Source: Elusimicrobiota bacterium (GTDB lineage Bacteria > Elusimicrobiota > Elusimicrobia > Elusimicrobiales > UBA9959). From it: a stretch of DNA of 64,000 bases. The notes below the pieces were generated by a model that saw nothing but the letters and a program-made list of their open reading frames with translations, did not search any database and had not been told where the DNA came from. Where the stretch lies: positions 21,804 to 85,803 of the forward strand of contig JACRER010000016.1 in NCBI GenBank assembly GCA_016234365.1. The letters run 5' to 3'. The position numbers and the translations under genes were made by a program. How positions within the stretch are numbered: the stretch's first letter is position 1; each line of letters opens with the position of its first letter. Shown piece by piece: positions 31,909-40,419 of this stretch.

Positions 31909-33167
31909 TGGGCATAATAATAGGCGCCCTCATCCTGCTGCTGGCCTTCCTGGGCTCGCCGGTCTTCACGCTGATAGGCGGCGGGGCCATCTTCCTCTTC
32001 TCCGGCTCCGGCATCGACTCTTCCGCGGTGATAGTGGAAATGCTGCGCCTGGCCTCGCTGCCGGCGCTCATCGCCATACCGCTGTTCACCTTCTCGGGCT
32101 ACATCCTGGCCGAAAGCAAGGCCCCGCAGCGCATGCTCGCGCTGGCGGAGGCGCTGTTCGGCACCATGCCCGGCGGGCTGGCCATAGTGGCGCTGTTCAC
32201 CACGGCGTTGTTCACCGCCTTTACCGGCGCCTCCGGCGTCACCATCATAGCGCTGGGCGGGCTGCTGTACCCCATGCTGGAGCGGCAGGGCTACCCGGAA
32301 AAGTTCACGCTGGGCCTGCTGACCACCACCGGCAGCCTGGGGCTGCTTTTCCCGCCCAGCCTGCCCATAATCCTCTACGGTATAGTGGCCAAGATAGACA
32401 TAGACCGCCTCTTCAAGGCCGGCCTCCTGCCGGGCGTGCTCCTGCTGGTAGCGCTTTCCATCTACGCTTTCTTTACCGCCCGCAAAGCCGGGGTTAAACA
32501 CATCCCCTTCTCCATGGCCGCGCTCAAAAAGTCGGTGCGCGACATTGCCTGGGAACTGCCGCTGCCTTTCCTTATAATAGGCGGCATCTACCGAGGCCTG
32601 TTCACCGCCAGCGAGGCCGCCTCGGTAATGGCGTTCTACGTCATCATCACCGAAGTTTTCATCTACAGGGACCTGAACCTTTTTAAAGACATTCCGCGCG
32701 TGGCGGTAAAGAGCATGCTGCTGGTGGGCGCCATCTTCATGGTGCTGGGCACGGCGCTCGGCTTCACCAATTACCTGATAGACGCGCAGATACCGGACCG
32801 CATCTTCGCCTGGCTGCATACCTACGTGGCCAGCAAGGTGGTTTTCCTGCTGCTCCTCAACGCCTTCCTGCTGGTCATCAACATGATAGAGATCTTCTCG
32901 GCGATCATCATCGTCGTGCCGATCATCGTGCCGGTGGCCAGCCAGTACGGCATAGACCCGGTGCACCTGGGCATCATCTTCCTCTTGAACCTGGAGATAG
33001 GCTACATGCTGCCGCCGCTGGGGCTCAACCTGTTCCTGGCGAGCTCGCGCTTCCATAAGAAACTGCCCACGCTCTACCGCGCCACCGGGCCTTTCCTGCT
33101 GATCCTGCTGGCCATGCTGGCGCTGGTGACCTACATGCCGCAGCTCAGCTTCCCGGGCGGCCGTTGA
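31908..33167 (+). CDS. TRAP transporter large permease (DctM type)
   Basis: 419 residues, about 12 transmembrane helices. DctM is the transport channel of TRAP systems, using a Na+ gradient. Family landmarks are the N-terminal LAFLGSPVFTLIGGGA, the LASLPALIAIPLFTFSGYILAES segment, FTAFTGASGVTIIALGGLLYPML and the late LGIIFLLNLEIGYMLPPLGLNLFL. It overlaps dctQ by one base. It is followed after 27 bp by a methylase-like gene, so the operon may extend to the aminotransferase at 36385. Confidence 0.93.
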   Translation: MGIIIGALILLLAFLGSPVFTLIGGGAIFLFSGSGIDSSAVIVEMLRLASLPALIAIPLFTFSGYILAESKAPQRMLALAEALFGTMPGGLAIVALFTTALFTAFTGASGVTIIALGGLLYPMLERQGYPEKFTLGLLTTTGSLGLLFPPSLPIILYGIVAKIDIDRLFKAGLLPGVLLLVALSIYAFFTARKAGVKHIPFSMAALKKSVRDIAWELPLPFLIIGGIYRGLFTASEAASVMAFYVIITEVFIYRDLNLFKDIPRVAVKSMLLVGAIFMVLGTALGFTNYLIDAQIPDRIFAWLHTYVASKVVFLLLLNAFLLVINMIEIFSAIIIVVPIIVPVASQYGIDPVHLGIIFLLNLEIGYMLPPLGLNLFLASSRFHKKLPTLYRATGPFLLILLAMLALVTYMPQLSFPGGR

Positions 33168-33194
33168 GCCTGGCCGGCCCCGCACAATTTTACC

Positions 33195-33908
33195 GTGGCA
33201 AAAAAAGAACTCATCATCTGCTCGGCGGGCCTTAAGCCCGGCCACATGACCCTGGAAACGCTCGGCGCGCTCAAGACCTGCGCCGCCGTTTTTACCACCC
33301 TGCGCTCCGCCCCGCTGCACGCTTTTATCCGCGGCCTCTGCCCTAAAATAATAACCGGCGGCCAGGGCTCCCCGGCGGAAACTGCCGCCGAGGCTCTGGC
33401 CGCGCTGAAGAAGCATTCGCCGCTGGCCTTCCTCACCTACGGCAACCCTCTGGTCCTCAACCGCCCGGCGCTGGAGGTCTGCCTTAAAGCCGAAGCCGCA
33501 GGCGTTACCGTGCGCGTGCTGGAAGGTATCTCCTCGGTGGACTCGCTGATGAATTTCCTGCGCTTGTCAAAGGACGGCGGTTACGACCTGCGGCTGGTCA
33601 ACATAGGCGAATTCGACCGGCACCCGCGGCTGGACGCGGGCACCGACACTCTTTACTTCATGGCCGGCGGCGGAGACTCGCGCCACGCCGGCAATCTGAA
33701 GGCTTTCCTGAAAGAACTCGGCGCCCTTTACCCGGCGGATTTCCCCGCCGTTCTCGCCAATTGTCCCGACGAGATGCGCCCGGAAGGCCGCCTGCTGAAC
33801 ACCACGGTAGGTTCCCTCTCAAAAACCCTGCGGGAAGCCGACCAGGCTACCACGCTGTTCGTAGGCAGGCTGCCCGGCGGGCCGCGCGGCAAAAGGCGGG
33901 CCAGATGA
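33195..33908 (+). CDS. Tetrapyrrole-methylase-fold (SAM-dependent) protein
   Basis: 237 residues. GSAGLKPGHMT-like residues near the N-terminus (SAGLKPGHMTLETL), FLTYGNPLVLNRP at about 78-90 and VRVLEGISSVDSLM at about 108-121 match the tetrapyrrole methylase fold. They are closer to MazG-linked or peptide N-methylating (borosin-like) members than to CobA/CysG enzymes. The family uses SAM; the substrate here is unknown. It starts with GTG and lacks a clear ribosome-binding site. Its stop overlaps the glycosyltransferase start (ATGA). No cobalamin or heme gene is near, so tetrapyrrole modification is not supported by context. Confidence 0.75.
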   Translation: MAKKELIICSAGLKPGHMTLETLGALKTCAAVFTTLRSAPLHAFIRGLCPKIITGGQGSPAETAAEALAALKKHSPLAFLTYGNPLVLNRPALEVCLKAEAAGVTVRVLEGISSVDSLMNFLRLSKDGGYDLRLVNIGEFDRHPRLDAGTDTLYFMAGGGDSRHAGNLKAFLKELGALYPADFPAVLANCPDEMRPEGRLLNTTVGSLSKTLREADQATTLFVGRLPGGPRGKRRAR

Positions 33909-35200
33909 CCGGGGGCGCCGCCAAAGCGGCCAGGCTAAACGCGCTGGGCATAGCGGCCGCGCGCGCGGGCAAGTCCGCCGAGGCGCAGCGCTCTTTCCTG
34001 GCCGCCGCGGCCGCCGACCCCGCCAACGCTTCAGCCTACATGAACCTGCTGGGCTGCCTGCTGCCCGCGCGCCGCTATGCGCGCGCCGCCGCGGTTTGCG
34101 AAACCGCCCGCCGCACGTGCAACCCCGCGCAGCTGCGCGCCCTGGGCCCGGCCCTGGAACGTGCCGCCGCGCAGGCCGGCGCCGGAATAAAAAAACGCGT
34201 TTTACTGGTAAGCCTTGCCGACACCATAGAACACCGGCTTTTCGAACTCGCCTTCCTGGAAGCGGCCGCCGGCTGTGGTTCCACCGCCGTGGACCTGGCC
34301 GTCTCCCCGTCGGTATTCCGGCTGACGCCGCCGCCTTTTTCCTTCGTCAAACGTTTCCTGTGCCTCCCCGGCGAACCCTGCGCCGAGCTTTCCGCCGCCG
34401 GCTACGACGCCGTAGTCTTCGCCGATTTCCCGTCCACGGCTTTCATCGAGCCGTTCTGCGGCCTGCTTGGGGAGCCGGGCCCCGTAAAGACTTTCGTCTG
34501 CCTGCACCTGCTGCCCCGCAAGGGAGATTGCGCCGCCGCAGACCTGGCCGCCTACCGCCGCCTCTTCTCCGGGGTAAAAACAGTTTTCACTCTGGACAAC
34601 GACGAAGCACGGCGCCTCGATGAACTGGGGACGCCGCGCGGCGCCCGGCGCAGCTACCCGCTCTCCGTCAACACCGGCTACTACGCTCCCGCGGGCAAGC
34701 CGGGCGGCTACCTGTTCTCGGCCGGAAATTCCGCCCGGGATTACCAACCGCTGATCCGGGCCGCGGCGCGCCTTAAAACGGAACTGCGCATTTATACCGA
34801 TCTTCCGCAGCCGGCCTCCCCCGGCCTCCGACTGGAACCGCTGAGCGGCAACCACGAGGCGCTGCGGCCGGCGCTGGCCGGCGCAAAAGCCGTAGTGATC
34901 CCTTTCAGGCCGCGCGTCAGCGCCGCGGCCAATTCCATCGCCACTATGGCCATGGCCTCCGGCAAGGCCGTGCTCACCAACGACACGCCCGCCCTGCGCC
35001 GGCTCATCAAGCCGGGAGTGACCGGCTTCCTTTATAACGAACGCCTTGCCGGCGACCTGGATAAAAAACTTAAAACCCTGCTCACCCTCGGGCCCGCCGG
35101 GCTGGAGCGCGTGGGCCGGGCGGCCCGCAAAACGGCGCTGGCTAAAGCCAGCAGCGCCCTGCTCGCCGGTCGGGTGCTGGCGGAGCTGGGCGCCGATTGA
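33905..35200 (+). CDS. TPR plus glycosyltransferase-like protein
   Basis: 431 residues from the ATG at 33905. An N-terminal pair of TPR-like helices (LNALGIAAARAGKSAEAQRS, NASAYMNLLGCLL) is followed by a Rossmann-type domain from about 100. The C-terminal part has GYLFSAGNSARDYQPLI, AGAKAVVIPFRPRVSAAANSIATMAMASGKAVLTND and GVTGFLYNE. This is the GT-B C-terminal half of GT4-like glycosyltransferases, including the region that binds the nucleotide sugar. Donor and acceptor are unknown. It overlaps the methylase-like gene by 4 nt and lies 6 bp before the aminotransferase. Composition is very rich in Ala, Arg and Gly. Confidence 0.72.
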   Translation: MTGGAAKAARLNALGIAAARAGKSAEAQRSFLAAAAADPANASAYMNLLGCLLPARRYARAAAVCETARRTCNPAQLRALGPALERAAAQAGAGIKKRVLLVSLADTIEHRLFELAFLEAAAGCGSTAVDLAVSPSVFRLTPPPFSFVKRFLCLPGEPCAELSAAGYDAVVFADFPSTAFIEPFCGLLGEPGPVKTFVCLHLLPRKGDCAAADLAAYRRLFSGVKTVFTLDNDEARRLDELGTPRGARRSYPLSVNTGYYAPAGKPGGYLFSAGNSARDYQPLIRAAARLKTELRIYTDLPQPASPGLRLEPLSGNHEALRPALAGAKAVVIPFRPRVSAAANSIATMAMASGKAVLTNDTPALRRLIKPGVTGFLYNERLAGDLDKKLKTLLTLGPAGLERVGRAARKTALAKASSALLAGRVLAELGAD

Positions 35201-35206
35201 ATTACC

Positions 35207-36385
35207 ATGAAAATAGAACTAAGCCATAAACTAAGCTCTTTCAAGCCTTTCCTGTTCGAGGAATTGTACCGCCGCGAGCGCGCCGAGCGCGCCAGGGGCA
35301 AAGACATCATCAGCCTCGCCGTGGGCGACCCGGACATCCCCACGGACCGCCGCATAGTGGCCGACGCCATAAAAGAAATAAAGAACGGCCGCAACCACCG
35401 CTACCCCAATACCAAAGGCAACGAGAACCTGCGCAAAGAGATCTCCGCCTGGCATAAACGCCGCTTCGGCCTTGACTTCCACCACAACGACGAGGTTTCC
35501 ATCCTGATAGGCTCCAAGGAAGGCATAGCGCACCTGCCTTTCGTGGTAATGAACGAGGGCGACTACTGCCTCATCCCGGACCCCACCTACCCCACCTACC
35601 GCACCGGCGTGGTGCTTTGCGGCGGGCACATCCACGATGTGCCGCTGGAAGAGAAGAACGGCTTTCTGCCGGACCTGGGCAGGATCCCGCAGAAAGTAGT
35701 GAACAAGACCAAGCTCTTTTTCCTGAATTACCCCAACAACCCCACCGGCGCGGGGGCCACGCTGGATTTCTTCAAGGACCTGGTGAAGTGGGCGCGCCGC
35801 AACGGCGTGGTGATAGCGCAGGACGCTGCTTACTGCGACATCTATTTTGGCGAACCGGCGCCCAGCATCATGCAGGTGGCCGGCGCGCGCGACGTGGCGG
35901 TGGAGTTCTACTCCTCGTCCAAGACCTACTGCATGGCCGGCTGGCGCATAGGCTGGGTGGTGGGCAACTCAAAGTTGGTCTGCGCGCTGAACCAGCTCAA
36001 GGAAAATATCGATTCGGGACCCTTCAACGCCATCCAGAACGCCGTGGCCTACGGCCTGAAACACCACGAGGAGATAGTGCCGCCCATCCGGGCCCGCTTC
36101 AAGGCACGCGCGGAGCGCTTCTGCTCCGCCCTGCACCACTCCGGGTGGCGCTTCCCGGACCCCAAGGGCAGCTGCTTCGTCTGGGCCAGGCCGCCGGTGA
36201 AGTGCTCCTCGCTGGACGCAGTATTGTTCATGCTGGAAAAAGCCGCCATCCTCACCGCCCCGGGATCGGGCTTCGGCAAATGCGGGGAAGGCTACGTACG
36301 GTTCTCGCTGACGGAGCCCGACGCGAAACTGGCCGAGGCCGCGCGCAGGATAAAGGCCCTGGACTGGGCCGCTCTCAAGAAATAA
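35207..36385 (+). CDS. dapL: LL-diaminopimelate aminotransferase-like class I aminotransferase
   Basis: 392 residues, fold type I PLP enzyme. ISLAVGDPDIPTD, NEGDYCLIPDPTYPTY, FLNYPNNPTGAGAT, the PLP lysine in SSSKTYCMAGWRIG and YVRFSLTEPD are typical of the LL-DAP aminotransferase and related group. This enzyme makes LL-diaminopimelate directly from tetrahydrodipicolinate for lysine and peptidoglycan. Another aromatic or alanine-type specificity cannot be excluded. A second copy of only the last 100 codons lies at 50950-51249 and is nearly identical over about 100 bp. The gene is the last of the TRAP/methylase/glycosyltransferase run. Confidence 0.82.
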   Translation: MKIELSHKLSSFKPFLFEELYRRERAERARGKDIISLAVGDPDIPTDRRIVADAIKEIKNGRNHRYPNTKGNENLRKEISAWHKRRFGLDFHHNDEVSILIGSKEGIAHLPFVVMNEGDYCLIPDPTYPTYRTGVVLCGGHIHDVPLEEKNGFLPDLGRIPQKVVNKTKLFFLNYPNNPTGAGATLDFFKDLVKWARRNGVVIAQDAAYCDIYFGEPAPSIMQVAGARDVAVEFYSSSKTYCMAGWRIGWVVGNSKLVCALNQLKENIDSGPFNAIQNAVAYGLKHHEEIVPPIRARFKARAERFCSALHHSGWRFPDPKGSCFVWARPPVKCSSLDAVLFMLEKAAILTAPGSGFGKCGEGYVRFSLTEPDAKLAEAARRIKALDWAALKK

Positions 36386-37001
36386 AGGTTTTTAGGCCCT
36401 GGGCCGCCGAAACGCAGGGAATCCCGGGCAGGCCGCCCGGCAGCAATATCCTTTAATTCCTTTAGCGAGGCAACCGGCCGCCATTTATTTTGCATTTATT
36501 AACGGCCTCATGCCAATTCATGGGAGGATATAGTTCTTTGACCGGAGCTTTGCTCACAAATTCCGCTGTTGCATTACTGCTTCCGGATTCTGATTCTTCA
36601 GCCAGGGCCTTCCCTTCCGGAATTATCCGGGATTCTTTTTTGTACAGTTGAAAATCATAAAGCACATCGGACACGCGTCCGCCATCAACCACTTTTTGCG
36701 GAACCTCGTGCCGCGATATGGCTATTATCTTCTAAAAGTTTGCCCTCACAATTATCATTGTTAGGATCCTCCTCCCATGCCGTAGCCCAAGAAATCTCTC
36801 GCCCGGAGAGTTTGCCGCTTATGGCGCCCGAAGTAGCTTGGAAATTTATTTTGAATTTTCAATTTCAGGATAGCCGGGCTTAACCGAGGGCTAAGTGGAT
36901 AGTCTGTGCTTGGTGCGCCGAAGTATTTGCTTTCGGTCAATTTATCAGGATCCCGCTGTTTTTCCGAGGATCTCCGGCGGGACATCACCGAGAATTGTCC
37001 T
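36386..37001. other. 616-bp stretch between dapL and the HTH regulator
   Basis: It contains only the decayed minus-strand gene described at 36465-36930. The sequence is more AT-rich than the flanking core genes. I see no clear promoter, RNA gene or intact reading frame. Confidence 0.5.
36465..36930 (-). pseudogene. Decayed gene with frameshifts, possibly a pilin- or Lcl-like exported protein
   Basis: Minus-strand reading frames join only if shifts are allowed. One frame gives ATSGAISGKLSGREISWA followed by WEEDPNNDNCEGKLLEDN and then stops. Another continues from PQKVVDGGRVSDVLYDFQLY and ends in NWHEAVNKCKINGGRLPR. The last segment (W.EA...C...GGRLP) resembles the end of exported proteins with an Lcl/DUF1566-type motif. 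No start codon with a ribosome site is found. The region sits just after dapL at the left edge of the accessory region. Confidence 0.45.
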
Positions 37002-37853
37002 TTAAATGTCGCGCAGTTTAACTATCCGTCCCTCTACCCAATAGAGGGCGGACTTCGCCGTTCTTTCCTGCAGGGAGTAGGTCTGGGCCGTGGAGATGTT
37101 CAGCGCCATGAGCGGGTAGAACTCGCGGAAAGCCGCCGAATCGGCCCTTACCACGCAGCCGTGCATGAAGCTGAGCTTGCCGGAAGCTATAAGTTCCTTA
37201 TGATACGCCTCCAGTTTCTCCCGGAGGGCGGTCTCCACCAGGTTCAGGTGCGGGTAAACTATCCTGCTGGAGGCGAAAGGACATTTATATAAACCCCTCC
37301 TATCCTTCTTAACAATGCCGGCGTCCAGCAGCGTCTTCAAAGCTTTAGCGGCCGACTTCTTTTCCAGCTTCAATACGCCGGCCAGGCTTTCCGCCGACCA
37401 AAACCCCATATCATTGGAGACACCCAGAAAGCACAGGTAGACGTCCCGGTCGGCCAGGACGGCGCGGAACTGCGCCAGGGTGAGCTGGTACTTGTTCTCC
37501 GCCAGCGCCCTCTTTACGGTCTTATGCATGGGAGACATGCCGGAAGCCAGCGCACTCTCGGAAATGAGCGGTTGCAGGATGTTCGAGTAAGTTTCTTCCC
37601 CCGCCATGGTCCTGAGCCACGCCAGCACAAGTTCGTTGGCCCCTGAACTTTTGGGCACCAGCCGCAGGGCCAGGGAGAGCCGCAGCAATTTTCCGACGTC
37701 GGGCAGGTTCCTGCCCTGTTCGAGGAACAGGTACCTGCGGTAAGAAATCTTCAAAACCGGGGTCCCGCCGGTGGCATGATAAAAACCGTAGGCGGTGGGA
37801 AACCCGGCCTCGCGCCGCAGCTTCGTCAGGACTTCGGAAAAGACAGTGCTCAT
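37002..37853 (-). CDS. HTH/winged-helix transcriptional regulator with a divergent control region
   Basis: 283 residues. The N-terminal 65 residues (VLTKLRREAGFPTAYGFYHA, SYRRYLFLEQGRNLPD, LLRLSLALRL) look like an XRE-type helix-turn-helix. The middle section (GFWSAESLAGVLKLEKKSAAKALKTLLDAG plus IVKKDRRGLYKCP) reads as a winged helix. The C-terminal 80 residues have an effector-like region. The layout recalls TIGR02147/DUF4423-type proteins, but I cannot assign a family firmly. Its first 21 codons and its upstream region are duplicated at 47012-47320. It probably regulates the divergent gene and itself; the operator candidate is GTGACG-N5-CGTCAC. Confidence 0.7.
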   Translation of the reverse strand: MSTVFSEVLTKLRREAGFPTAYGFYHATGGTPVLKISYRRYLFLEQGRNLPDVGKLLRLSLALRLVPKSSGANELVLAWLRTMAGEETYSNILQPLISESALASGMSPMHKTVKRALAENKYQLTLAQFRAVLADRDVYLCFLGVSNDMGFWSAESLAGVLKLEKKSAAKALKTLLDAGIVKKDRRGLYKCPFASSRIVYPHLNLVETALREKLEAYHKELIASGKLSFMHGCVVRADSAAFREFYPLMALNISTAQTYSLQERTAKSALYWVEGRIVKLRDI

Positions 37854-37879
37854 CGTTCCTCCAGCTTGGTCATAACAGA

Positions 37880-37909
37880 ATTCTATCGTAATATCGGTCC
37901 CGCACTCAA
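37880..37909 (-). promoter_or_regulatory. Promoter of the HTH regulator
   Basis: TTGAGT (37904-37909), an 18-bp spacer and TAGAAT (37880-37885) on the minus strand, 27 bp upstream of the start codon. A degenerate copy with the same 18-bp spacing lies at 47100-47129. Confidence 0.6.
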
Positions 37910-37925
37910 CCGGACGTTCCCCCCC

Positions 37926-38070
37926 TGGTGACGTTGACCGTCACTAATCCCGCGTTTTCCTGCCGCGCGCCGACATAAACCGGACGGGCAAAACTACCGG
38001 AGCCATTGCCGTAAAAAACAAGGCCCAAAGCCGCTTGGGCGGCCCGCCGCAGGAGGGTAGACTATATACA
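37926..38070 (+). promoter_or_regulatory. Repeated control element, copy 1 (operator, stem-loop, promoter)
   Basis: The inverted repeat GTGACG-TTGAC-CGTCAC (37928-37944) comes first. An imperfect spacer and the palindrome GCCCAA-N6-TTGGGC (38023-38040) follow. The second arm of that palindrome is also the -35 of TTGGGC-N17-TAGACT (TAGACT at 38058-38063). The distance from GTGACG to TAGACT is 130 bp. It controls the tail-fibre-like gene at 38144. Confidence 0.75.
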
Positions 38071-38143
38071 GGTTCCTATCAACCCGATAACAGACTGGAT
38101 CCGCGCAAGCCCAAAACATGGGAGGGCTGGCCACAAAGAAAGT

Positions 38144-39406
38144 ATGCAACATTTTATACGGCTTCTATTCACTCTGCTGGCTTTTGCGCCACTCAAGCTC
38201 GCTGCCTCCGAGTTCGAGATCTTAGATGTCCTACGAGTTGACGGCTATGCTATTGTGCACTCTTCGATGGACATAGACGGCAGTATTTTCACTGTGGGAG
38301 GCTCCACGCTGGTGGTGAAAGGCGGCAATGTCGGCATAGGGACGGCTGACCCCGGGACCAAATTGGACGTGGCGGGCAATCTACGGTTGAGTGCAACCGG
38401 GGCAAGAGATATTCAAAGTTACACCGGCGCGGCATATACTGATCTGAATTATGACGCTTTGTCTCATAACTGGCAGACGGGCGGCGGAACCGCGAAAATG
38501 GTGCTGTCAAATTCCGGCAACCTCGGCATCGGGACGACAAGCCCGGGTGGGAAATTGGCGATTTACTCGGGGGCTTCGGGCGCAAGCGCTACTGCCGGCG
38601 CAAATGATCTGATTATCGAGGGGAATGAGGCAGGTGGAACCGGTGAGAGTATCCTGTTTCCTGATGCCTATAGCGCTTATTTAAGTTTTAGTACTCCGTC
38701 CGGATCGCATCGGGGTGCTATAGGTTATTTTGGCGCCGCTTATGGTACCGCGTCCTATCAGGATTCAATGGTGTTGAGAGCTAATAACAGCGATGCGGTT
38801 ATCATCAATAAAAACGGCAACGTCGGCATAGGGACAACGGCGCCGGCGGCCAGATTGGCCGTGCAGATGCCCGGAGACACGGACGGCACTTTGGTGGGGA
38901 CCTTCGGCGACGCTGCCCGCACGTACGCCGAATTCTATACCGGCTCTGATGCCGCTAACCCCAATGCCGCAAACGCGGTACTTAAGGTAAGGAAGAGCAA
39001 TGCCAGCGGCCGCTCCATCAGCGCCTCCGGCACTATCAACGCCTCCGGCGCGGACTACGCCGAATGGATACCATGGGAAGGGGAGCGGCCCGGGGCCGGC
39101 GCTGTAATAAAGTACAAGGGTTCCTATATGGTGGTGTCTTCATCCGGTACGGCCGCTTTTACCGGCAACGACCTGTACGGCGAGGGCGGAGCTATTCTTC
39201 TGGCCTTTATCGGGCAGGTGCCGGTCAGGCTGCGCGGCCCCGTGCGCCAAGGGGATTATGTAGTACCCAACGACGACGGGACAGCCGGTGCTGTGGCGCG
39301 CGGGGCCGCGACTTTCGCGCAGTACCGCGAAGCCCTCGGCACCGCCTGGGAAGCGAACGAGGCGGCGGGAGTGAAAACCGTCCTTGTCGCCGTCGGGGTC
39401 AAGTGA
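38144..39406 (+). CDS. Exported tail-fibre-like protein with GIGT repeats
   Basis: 420 residues. A signal peptide (about 1-21) is unusual for a phage fibre and places the protein in the envelope. Three units of the form GNVGIGTADPGTKLDVAGN, GNLGIGTTSPGGKLAIY and GNVGIGTTAPAARLAVQ occur, as in phage tail fibres and related beta-rich spikes. The C-terminal region has SISASGTINASGADYAEWIPW, close to the intramolecular-chaperone or peptidase G2-type ends of such proteins. No phage genes are nearby. It is probably a surface fibre or adhesin. It is driven by copy 1 of the repeated control element. Confidence 0.7.
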   Translation: MQHFIRLLFTLLAFAPLKLAASEFEILDVLRVDGYAIVHSSMDIDGSIFTVGGSTLVVKGGNVGIGTADPGTKLDVAGNLRLSATGARDIQSYTGAAYTDLNYDALSHNWQTGGGTAKMVLSNSGNLGIGTTSPGGKLAIYSGASGASATAGANDLIIEGNEAGGTGESILFPDAYSAYLSFSTPSGSHRGAIGYFGAAYGTASYQDSMVLRANNSDAVIINKNGNVGIGTTAPAARLAVQMPGDTDGTLVGTFGDAARTYAEFYTGSDAANPNAANAVLKVRKSNASGRSISASGTINASGADYAEWIPWEGERPGAGAVIKYKGSYMVVSSSGTAAFTGNDLYGEGGAILLAFIGQVPVRLRGPVRQGDYVVPNDDGTAGAVARGAATFAQYREALGTAWEANEAAGVKTVLVAVGVK

Positions 39407-39465
39407 TGGGGAGTTGGGGCGGTATGACATTTCTGGGGAAGAAAGCATTAATATGAGGCTATCGA

Positions 39466-40173
39466 GTGATAAAACTGACCATTCTGATCGTAGAAGATGA
39501 CCCGGCGACCCTGGAGTTGCTGGAAGCGGCGGTTTCGGAGGTGGGGCATATGGCGCGTACCGTCGGGACCCTGGCGAACGCCTTTAAGTCCGTGGAGCGC
39601 AACCCGCCGGACCTGATAATCATGGACAGGGGGCTGCCCGACGGGGACGGCTTCAAGCTGTGCCTCGCCTTAAAGCGGGACCTGCGGTTCCGCGCCATTC
39701 CCATCCTTATGGTTAGCGGCAGGGGTGAAGTGGCCGAGCGGGTGCTGGGGCTGCGCTTCGGCGCGGACGACTACCTGGTAAAGCCGTTCGACATGGAGGA
39801 ACTGCTGGCGCGGGTGGACGCGCTTTTCAGACGCGCCCATCCGGAACTTGCCGGCTATTCCAGCAGAATCGCCAGCGGCGGCCTTGAACTGGACCTGGCC
39901 GCCCGGCAGGCCACGTCTGGAGGCAAGCTGGTCCGGCTTACCCCCATGGAATACGAGCTTTTGCGGGTGCTGGTGGAGCGGCGCGGCACCGTGCTGACAC
40001 GCGAGTTCCTGCTGGAGTCCGTGTGGGGCGCCGCACGTGGGGGCGCCGGGCCTAAAACCGTGGACGTGACGGTGATGAACCTGCGCAGGAAGCTGGGTGC
40101 GGCGGGCAGTCTTATAGCGGCCGTGCGTGCGCAGGGCTACAAACTGCTGGAGCTGGGAAATACGGGGACATAA
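39466..40173 (+). CDS. OmpR/PhoB-type response regulator, orphan
   Basis: 235 residues. The receiver domain has the acidic pocket (E10, D11, D12), phospho-acceptor D54 in IIMDRGLPDGDG, the switch S/T in LMVSGRG and K106 in YLVKPF. A winged-helix output domain covers about 135-230 (LVRLTPMEYELLRVLVERRG, VDVTVMNLRRKL, VRAQGYKL). It would bind DNA as a dimer when phosphorylated. No histidine kinase is encoded in this window, so its partner lies elsewhere. The start is a GTG with GAGG seven bases upstream. It lies 59 bp after the tail-fibre-like gene. Confidence 0.92.
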   Translation: MIKLTILIVEDDPATLELLEAAVSEVGHMARTVGTLANAFKSVERNPPDLIIMDRGLPDGDGFKLCLALKRDLRFRAIPILMVSGRGEVAERVLGLRFGADDYLVKPFDMEELLARVDALFRRAHPELAGYSSRIASGGLELDLAARQATSGGKLVRLTPMEYELLRVLVERRGTVLTREFLLESVWGAARGGAGPKTVDVTVMNLRRKLGAAGSLIAAVRAQGYKLLELGNTGT

Positions 40174-40419
40174 AACTGTTTTCCGGGCGCGCTTCTCTTT
40201 CGGTAAAGGAACGGTAAAATTATCTGGGCCCTGCCGCTGGGCCGTTTACCGGGGCATGTCGGGCTAAAGGGCACTTAACCCGGCGTGTCATTTGCGGTAA
40301 GCTATATGGAGAGCATAGCTGTGCAGTTGTGGAAGTCCGATATTGCCGGTGAAAGGCTTGAGAGCATCTTTATGTGGCGTGCCTTATACTATAACTGAAA
40401 GGATTGAGGAGGAAGTGTT

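Noticed and set aside
31854..33416. 520-residue minus-strand frame opposite the DctM gene
   Set aside because: It is an artefact of high GC content. The plus strand encodes clear TRAP permease and methylase-like proteins.
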